In this document: positions 49,930 to 64,000 of the stretch, piece after piece
How the letters are laid out: every line of letters begins with the position of its first letter
Numbering within the stretch: position 1 is the stretch's first letter
Assembly (NCBI GenBank): GCA_947044365.1
Contig: OX345637.1
Coordinates: 12,179,076-12,243,075 of the forward strand
Direction: 5' to 3'
DNA: 64,000 bases
Origin: Petrosia ficiformis
Taxonomy: Eukaryota; Porifera; Demospongiae; Haplosclerida; Petrosiidae
The notes under the pieces: generated by a model
The model's database searches: none
Seen by the model: only the letters and a program-made list of their open reading frames with translations
What the model was told of the DNA's origin: nothing
Position numbers and translations under genes: made by a program

Positions 49930-52248
49930 GGAAGGTGCGTGTCTAATATACACGAGTCTGCATTTGTAAATGTAGCTCAGTATACGGCCGTTATATTATT
50001 AGTATACTTGTTAACGACATACTCGTCGATATATTAGTCTGCATTACAGACGTATGTATTATTGATGATACTAATGCATACGGTACACTTTCACGCGGTG
50101 TCAAGTTTGCACTTTAAAGAGTGACTCAGAATTATTCATCACCTAAAGTATAAAAGCCAGGCCTCTGTTAAAAGCTCTTTTTCCCATATGATGTGATAAA
50201 GTCTGAGAAATTGACTTGGAGAGGCCGGCAATCTTTCATATCTAATGAAAATTGCATTGGAATCCCCTGAGGCCTTGTCAAATGAGAACTTGAGCAGATT
50301 GTGAATGTTTGGACTAACATGTTTTAATTATTACTAATTAAAAATGAAAATTGGCTAAAAAATCAGGGGGAGTATGCGTTGTATACGTAGTTAAGGAAGT
50401 TGCGTCATTCCCGGGGGCTCGGTCAATTAATGGGTGTGGCGCGTAAAAGAACGCGTGCTCGAGCTCTACAGAGTACAGACCAGCTGAAAGAAAGCTGCCT
50501 ATGTGCCTAAGTAGCTTACGTAGAAACTGGAACTAATAGCTAGCTATTCTGCCTGAAATATATTCCTAAAGTTCTACAAGGTCCTTTGAAAGGTCAGGAA
50601 AGTAGATAATCAAAATAATAACTATAATAAGCTGTTGTCTTTCATGCTTGATAAAGTCAGCCATGATTACTGAATGCTGGACACCCCAAAGCAGTCATAG
50701 GAATACTTCTATCTTCACTTAAATTTGTAAAGCAATCATAGGGATGTTTTTTTTCTCTATATACACGTTTTATAATTAATATAAACATGGAAAAGTAAAC
50801 AAAATTTGTACTACCTTACCATGTGGGAGAGAATTACATTTTGGTAGCTGGTCACCATGTCCAAACTTAATAGCAATATTCCAAGGATAAGCACACACAG
50901 TAGTACTAATACGAATGCAATCTTCTTTGGAAGCTGTGTATATGTTATCAGTGATACAATTTTTAAGAGGAAAGTAGTACTGACACAAAAATGGAATAGC
51001 TACATCTCTACACTCAGTGAAACTAACTGTGGAAAAATAATTTTTGTTCAAATTAAATAATATTAATGAATACACTGATAGTGCAGAACTTTGTATGATT
51101 TGAAGTCTCCTGGCAGTATCCATATAACCCAACATAAAAACAGCATTTTGTCTTTTGCTTTATAGTAGTGTAGGTACTTATGTGCATGCGCAATTCAATT
51201 CTATTTGGTTATTGCTTTCCCACGGGTTGGAGCTATATATATATAATATAGATGTTTGTGTCACTTGCATGAGTATGCATTGTATACATAGTTAAGGAAG
51301 TTGTGTAGCATTATCATCATCCGTATCTTCCTTTTACTTTTATCATTTATCATCTTAATTTTTGACTAAAATTTTTAATATCTCGAAGATTTTACCAGTT
51401 TTGCTACTTGCTGGTTCTCTACCTTAAAAAAGATCTCTAGCTATCTAGAAGATGTTGGTAGTCATAAAAACACTAGATATCAAAAGGTATACGCACTGAG
51501 TTATTTTACTCTTAATTGGTTACCAGAGTTTCAATAAAATCTTTCTGAGCTTAAATCAATGCTGATTTATTTTCCTGTTAGATAATACTTACAAGTGCTA
51601 GATTCTTTTGTTTTTCATCTATATTGACTAGTATAAAAAGTGCATATTCATAATTATTCAATTATTTTGTTGAGTATAATTATACATGAATGTTGTTAAT
51701 TTTGTTATTTGTTATTTTTTATTATAAGCACATATGTTATTTGTTATTATTAGTACAAATTCATGAAATTTATCAACAATAATTTTGTTAAATAATACTT
51801 ATACAAGTGCTAAGTTCTGTTGTTTTTCGTCTATGTTGACTAATTTAAAAGTACATAATTATTCAATTATGTTTGAGAATATATATGAATGTTGTTATTT
51901 GTTATTTGTCATCATAAGTGCATAATTGAACAGGAATTATAATATACCTCAAAAGAACTGATATTATTAACATCATATTAAAACTCATGTAATCAACCAA
52001 AAGAGGGTTAAAATAACCATACAGTGTGTACATTAAGACTTATCTCTCTGATATTAGCAGAGATTCAGCATATCGCTTGCAATTGGAATGTATGGGTGGC
52101 CATTTTTTTCAGTGCCTTCCCCACAATACTACCGTACTCTCTGATATGCCCTCAATATTCATGACTGTGCAGACAATGGTCAATATAATGCAACCCAGTC
52201 TAAATCTGAAGTGCTTTTAGTACACTAAGAAACTTCAGAGTTTCAACA

Positions 52249-52965
52249 AATTAGTGTTGTTTTAGTTAACAGGATCTTATGAGCACCGCAAAGCAGTACT
52301 CATGCATAAGCTCCTGCATGTAGTTAATTTATAACTAAAAGTAAAACCTTTCGTAAGGCATTTTGACTTTTTATTAACTAAACTATAACTAAATTACAAA
52401 TGTATCACATTAACTATATATAGCTAACTAACAAAAATGAAAATCGACCAATGCATGGGTACTTTCATTTAGTAACTAAAACACTGCAAAAACAATTTGG
52501 TAATGTTGGTTACCTCAAGTGCATTTCAAATATCCATTATTGCTGAATTGGTGTGTTGAAAAGTAGGCCAGCTTAACTTTTGGTGTTGGAATGTTGTTCA
52601 CAATGACATGTAAATTAGTCATGATTAACAGTTTATATGTCAGTACTTCCCACTATAAGTTTACATAATTACTGACATCATATCATGCAGCTATGTTCCA
52701 CTATTAATTTTCTTGGTCATTGTGAACACAACATTTCAACACTAAAAATTAAAATTACAAGCTGGCTTTCTTTCTAATAGCTTAATACTACAGTATGCTA
52801 TGAAAAGGCATATTGGCATGCAATTGAGGTAACCAACTGATTGGTTGAAATAACCAAACTCTTTTTTGCAGTGAACTTATCATTTTAATTATAACTAAAA
52901 GTTTGAGAAACTAGGCATACTATATACTAAAAGTAATCATTTTCAACAAACTAAAACAACACTAA
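52249..52965. mobile_element. MITE in intron 2 of fz-like 4, split by a CACTG-ended element
   Basis: The left part 52249-52475 starts ttagtgttgttttagtt. The right part 52875-52965 ends aaactaaaacaacacta. The splitting element (52482-52873) is listed separately. The same internal hairpin as in copy 3 (cttatgagcaccgc ... ctcatgcataagctc, less perfect here) is present. Confidence 0.65.
52482..52873. mobile_element. CACTG-ended miniature element (392 bp)
   Basis: It starts cactgcaaaaacaatttggt and ends aaccaaactcttttttgcagtg, so the terminal inverted repeats share CACTGCAAAAA. Subterminal tggttacctcaa and ttgaggtaacca are also inverted. It is nested in the older MITE. The CACTG ends recall EnSpm/CACTA termini, but the link to the element at 41.7-50.8 kb is not shown. 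Confidence 0.65.
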
Positions 52966-53824
52966 TGCACATGTTTTCACTTACTACGTGCAGCATTCAA
53001 CATACATGTAAACTACTAATTTACATATGACAACCTAACAAATCATCGAGTTCTTGAACTTCAGTTTCAAGTATATCTTGTGATATAATCGAAGTATTAA
53101 TGGTAATATCACCACTCCCCACAGCACACTGATGCCATTTGGACAAAACATTTTTGCATATGGTCCCAGTATATTCATAAACAATACAATGATGAGAACT
53201 TGCATTAAGTTTACTCCAGGTCATTTCAGGACTACTGCATGGTATACTACTATTTCCATCAATGAATACGCTTTGATTTGTTGCAGTACCGGAGAGTACA
53301 CTTTCACTCTACATTAATATGAACAAAACAAAATAACTATATAATATAATTATATAGAAAATATTAATATTAATAATTATGATTTTAATACATTAGTAAT
53401 GACATAGTTGTTTATATTTAGTCAGCTGTATAGTAATTTGATTTGCAGATCTATCCTAACTATATATATAATTATATGCTGTCCAAATTTGGAGGGGAAT
53501 ATTTATCTGCTGACAGTTTTAATCTTAGTCATCTTTAAATTAATGGTATGGAGATGTAAAGTAGCATGCATGCAGCTAATTGTATAATTATAATAAAGTA
53601 TCACAAGCATAATTAGCTATCTTGGTCAAATTGAAATTTCAACTCACCATGAGATAATAAAATACGACAGGGAGAGAAAAGAGACCGATTACTATACAAA
53701 GTGCAAATACGAGAGCCATAATTTCAACAATCTTCACTGTTTGTGGTGAACATTTAGGCATTTTTGCAGGAAGTGCAGTTCTTCGAGTTGTGAAATCATT
53801 AGAGTTATAATGTCGCGTAATAGT

Positions 53825-53873
53825 CCTCTTTATAATCAACAGTCGTATCCTGCCCCTCCCCCTCCCCCTCCCC
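53825..53873 (-). promoter_or_regulatory. G-rich plus TATA-like box of fz-like 4
   Basis: Almost the same as in copy 3: on the minus strand repeated GGGGGA units, then GGCAGGATACGACTG and TTGATTATAAAGAGG. It is retained although the adjoining start codon has been deleted. The extra GGGGGA units here form a short expansion. Confidence 0.4.
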
Positions 53874-53927
53874 CTGTGCGCTTATGTGATACTCGTTATT
53901 AATTATTCACGGTTCCTCTGTTTCAAT

Positions 53928-53995
53928 AGGTGTGGACATTGGTGTCAAGCTGTCTTGCCCGTGGAACGTTTTTGTAGTAGACATAATTTATTGCA
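53928..53995. repeat. 5'-flank segment shared with 15375-15460
   Basis: gtgtggacattggtgtcaag followed by ctgtcttgcccgtggaa, versus the same words with one or two changes upstream of fz-like 2. It is part of the duplicated receptor block, now lying in the gap between copy 4 and glycerol kinase. Confidence 0.65.
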
Positions 53996-54212
53996 GTGGC
54001 TAAAAACGTTTGTTTACATTTTACAACTACTCTAATTTTAAAATCCAATTATAGCTGGCTTCGGCATGGCAACGATCAAAGCACCTCCCTTCGGCGCGCC
54101 TGCGATACAGTTTCGCATCAGCGTCGTTCGGCGACGCGAGACTCATCAATAAGTATTGGAATGAGACTCTGTTACTGTGTCCTGCGGGTCAGCCTTATCG
54201 TTTTTAGCAAGG

Positions 54213-62126
<7,914 letters not shown>

Positions 62127-63647
62127 TTAGTGACAATCAAATTTATAGAAACTATTTCAATATTTTATAGATAAAATACTTTGATTCACTTATTAGGATA
62201 TTATTATGGTAGTACTGTCTTTGTAGACATGATCTGTTCACATTTACATGTATTTGTATAGTTTAACATCATAAGGTTAATATAATATAATTATACTGTA
62301 AACAAGTCTAGATTGAGGGACTGTTTTTTTATTATTAAAATGGCTTTGACGACTTCTTTAATTAGTCTTGTTTTAGTCGGATGCAGTTTTATTTTTAGTA
62401 GTTATGTGAATGTCAGTATTATAGGTTCCTGGCCAGTAAAATCTTTCCCACCTGTACGTACATGTATTGATTTTTTTTAGCAAATTGAATTTTAGTTTTT
62501 AAAGTGAATTTGTATACACATTTTTTGTAAATTTAGTTTACTTCAAAATGGGGTAATTAATTAAAAAAACCAACGCTGCATTCAATGTAGTTTCTAATAG
62601 ACATGCATGGTAATATATATTTTCTATACATCATTTTCATTTTGTGCTATCATGAAAATAATGAAGTGTACTTCATGCATCCCTTAGAGGACTGTCACAT
62701 CGCACTTTGGGTTGCTTTCCTAACATGGTATAATGAACCATTCAAAGTGTTTCTATTTGGCCTCAAGCCTTTAAAATGACAACAACCATGATTAAAAAGT
62801 TATCTGGATCATTGACTTGCCACAAAAATATAATTGTAACACACAATAATGGCATAATAATAATTAACATGGATGATAATGCAGTAATAGTTGATGTGTG
62901 TGTAATAATAATAATAATAATATTAATAATATTTATAATTGGATGAAAAATAATGACTATTATATATTTTGCTAACTAAATGGACAAAAACAAGACACAC
63001 TTTCTTGATAGGTTTTCACACACACACAAACAAACAAACAACAGCCGTAACTTGGAGAAGGGGTGGATAATGAAGGATGTTCGGAACTGCTTCTCTTCTC
63101 AGCCCACCGTTTCACACACATCACCTCCAACTCAATCTAAATCTCTTGTCTTTCACAAGCAATTCTGTTGTTGTTTTGTTGTTGTTGTTGTTTATATTAT
63201 CTTGATTGGTATTTAGGTCTTCATATCTCTTAAAAGTCTCTTATGTTCGGTAGAGAGATCTGATTTTTTAATGACAGTCCAAACACGTCTAGCATAATCA
63301 TGCCTGAGATAATGTACCAACAGATAAATAGACAACGCGGATAGTTAAATAGATGTGTGGATGGATGGATGGATGGATGGATGGGTGGATGGATAAATGA
63401 ATGAATGGATGGATGGATGGATAGATAGATACATGTAGATAAATGAATGGATGGATGGATGGATGGATGGATAGATAAATGAATGGGTGGATGGATGGAT
63501 GGATAGATAAATGAATGGGTGGATGGATGGATGGATGGATAGATAAATGAATGGGTGGATGGATGGACGGACGGATGGATGGATAGATGGATGAAAAATG
63601 ATGGATGGATGAATGGATGGATTATTACATGTATGCCACTAGGTATG
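62127..63647. other. Region downstream of GK
   Basis: The GK 3' UTR lies here; an ATTAAA occurs in the tattattaaaatgg stretch near 62330, but no clear AATAAA follows the stop closely. The rest is AT-rich, with an AAT microsatellite near 62905-62935 and the GGAT array. No further gene was recognised. Confidence 0.45.
63355..63625 (+). repeat. (GGAT)n microsatellite with gaatgggtggat variants
   Basis: About 270 bp of ggatggatggat with gatagataaatgaatg interruptions repeated in blocks. A long minus-strand frame rich in Ser-Ile-His-Pro is a product of this repeat and not a protein. Confidence 0.92.
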
Positions 63648-63895
63648 TTATACATACCATTCCCTTTCAAACATAGCTGGTGTTGCTGTAGTTGTTGAGG
63701 CACGGGATGGTCTTGGTGAAGGGCGTGGCATTGTGAATATCTAATTTTATAAAAACACAATATTGTAACTACAAGTGGCTACGTGTACAGTTCAATATAG
63801 TACCTGATTACGAAATGTTTCAGCTAGAAGATGGAAACTTGGATGACCTTTATAGTACATAGGTATGAGGCTTAGAACAGGATTCAGTCCAGCAT
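63648..63895 (-). CDS. Last two exons of an unrecognised gene (partial)
   Basis: Minus-strand exons 63804-63895 and 63648-63740 (stop at 63648-63650) are separated by a 63-bp GT-AG intron with matching phase. The encoded end has about 60 residues. It contains [18 protein letters not shown], then [10 protein letters not shown], then a Pro/Arg/Ser/Thr-rich stretch ([15 protein letters not shown]) and ends MFEREWYV. The first exon looks helical and conserved in style, while the tail looks disordered. The 5' part lies beyond the right edge. It is tail-to-tail with GK. No family is recognised from this fragment. Confidence 0.55.
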
Positions 63896-64000
63896 CTGAA
63901 AGAGTGCATTAAAATTAAGTTGTAAACATTAATGTCTGTACAACCAATGAACCACTAATATGACATGTTGTTTTAAATGTCATAGTTTGTCCATCCATCC

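Larger units (their letters stand above)
41700..50770. mobile_element. EnSpm/CACTA-like transposon region in intron 3 of fz-like 4
   Basis: Intron homology with copies 2 and 3 stops near 41700 and resumes near 50770, so about 9 kb was inserted. It holds a tnp2-type transposase gene (45845-48963, plus), a five-exon accessory gene (42253-45761, minus), a 240-aa gene (49207-49929, minus) and a minisatellite. Terminal inverted repeats and a target duplication were looked for by eye and not found, so the real element may be smaller and nested in other insertions. The edges given are limits of the unmatched DNA. Confidence 0.6.
37821..53807 (-). pseudogene. Frizzled-like receptor, copy 4 (decayed, transposon in intron)
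   Basis: All nine exons can be placed: about 53648-53807, 53035-53308, 50820-51026, 41375-41615, 40265-40320, 39215-39319, 38894-39046, 38349-38533, 37821-38220. Most keep sizes and phases identical to copy 1. Several lesions are visible. The start codon and about 55 bases after it are deleted from exon 1. Exon 9 has ten A where the frame needs nine (near 38168-38177), giving a frameshift. A CGA codon became TGA (37890-37892) 23 codons before the old stop. A six-base deletion lies at the start of exon 9. Intron 3 contains about 9 kb of EnSpm-like transposon, and intron 2 an interrupted MITE. The ten CRD cysteines remain, so decay is probably recent. A homopolymer sequencing error could explain the frameshift but not the lost ATG. 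Confidence 0.75.

Noticed and set aside
63230..63760. Long minus-strand frame rich in Ser-Ile-His-Pro
   Set aside because: It is the translation of the GGAT microsatellite; only its upstream end overlaps a true terminal exon, which is reported separately.

Overview
The window looks like a nuclear contig from an early-branching animal, most likely a demosponge. The sequence is AT-rich. Genes have many exons, GT-AG introns (many only 50-120 bp) and many short repeats. The protein content also fits: Frizzled-like receptors with a ten-cysteine ectodomain, a very long ankyrin protein whose leader carries a 2A-like motif, a metazoan-type glycerol kinase with a C-terminal membrane anchor, and an animal EnSpm/CACTA (tnp2) transposon. 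The species assignment is inference; no marker in the window proves it.

Layout. (1) 1-37.8 kb and 37.8-53.8 kb, minus strand: a tandem array of four copies of one nine-exon Frizzled/Smoothened-like receptor gene (here fz-like 1-4, at 2380-6952, 9590-14905, 23302-33369 and about 37821-53807). An inverted last-exon fragment lies at the left edge (272-568, plus strand), and two 3' exon scraps lie near 35.9 and 37.0 kb. Copies 1 and 3 read through cleanly. Copy 2 is open but has lost one splice acceptor. Copy 4 is decayed: start codon deleted, frameshift, early stop, and a transposon in an intron. (2) 16382-22454, plus strand: an ankyrin-repeat gene lies between copies 2 and 3, divergent from copy 2. 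Its first exon ends in a hydrophobic stretch followed by DVELNPGP, and its long second exon has one in-frame TAA. (3) About 41.7-50.8 kb: an EnSpm/CACTA-like element in intron 3 of copy 4. It has a tnp2-type transposase gene (plus), two accessory genes (minus) and a 79/82-bp minisatellite. (4) 54213-62126, plus strand: a complete 17-exon glycerol kinase gene, divergent from copy 4, with foldback, minisatellite and microsatellite DNA in its introns. (5) 63648-63895, minus strand: the last two exons of an unrecognised gene that runs off the right edge.

The receptors look like a recent lineage-specific expansion. All four share exon sizes and splice phases, a G-rich/TATA-like upstream box, and an old MITE in intron 2. 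Later insertions differ from copy to copy, which orders the events. The ankyrin gene may be an innate-immunity-type or signalling protein whose leader either directs secretion or is detached by ribosome skipping. The glycerol kinase is housekeeping and unrelated to its neighbours. No tRNA, rRNA or CRISPR array was recognised.
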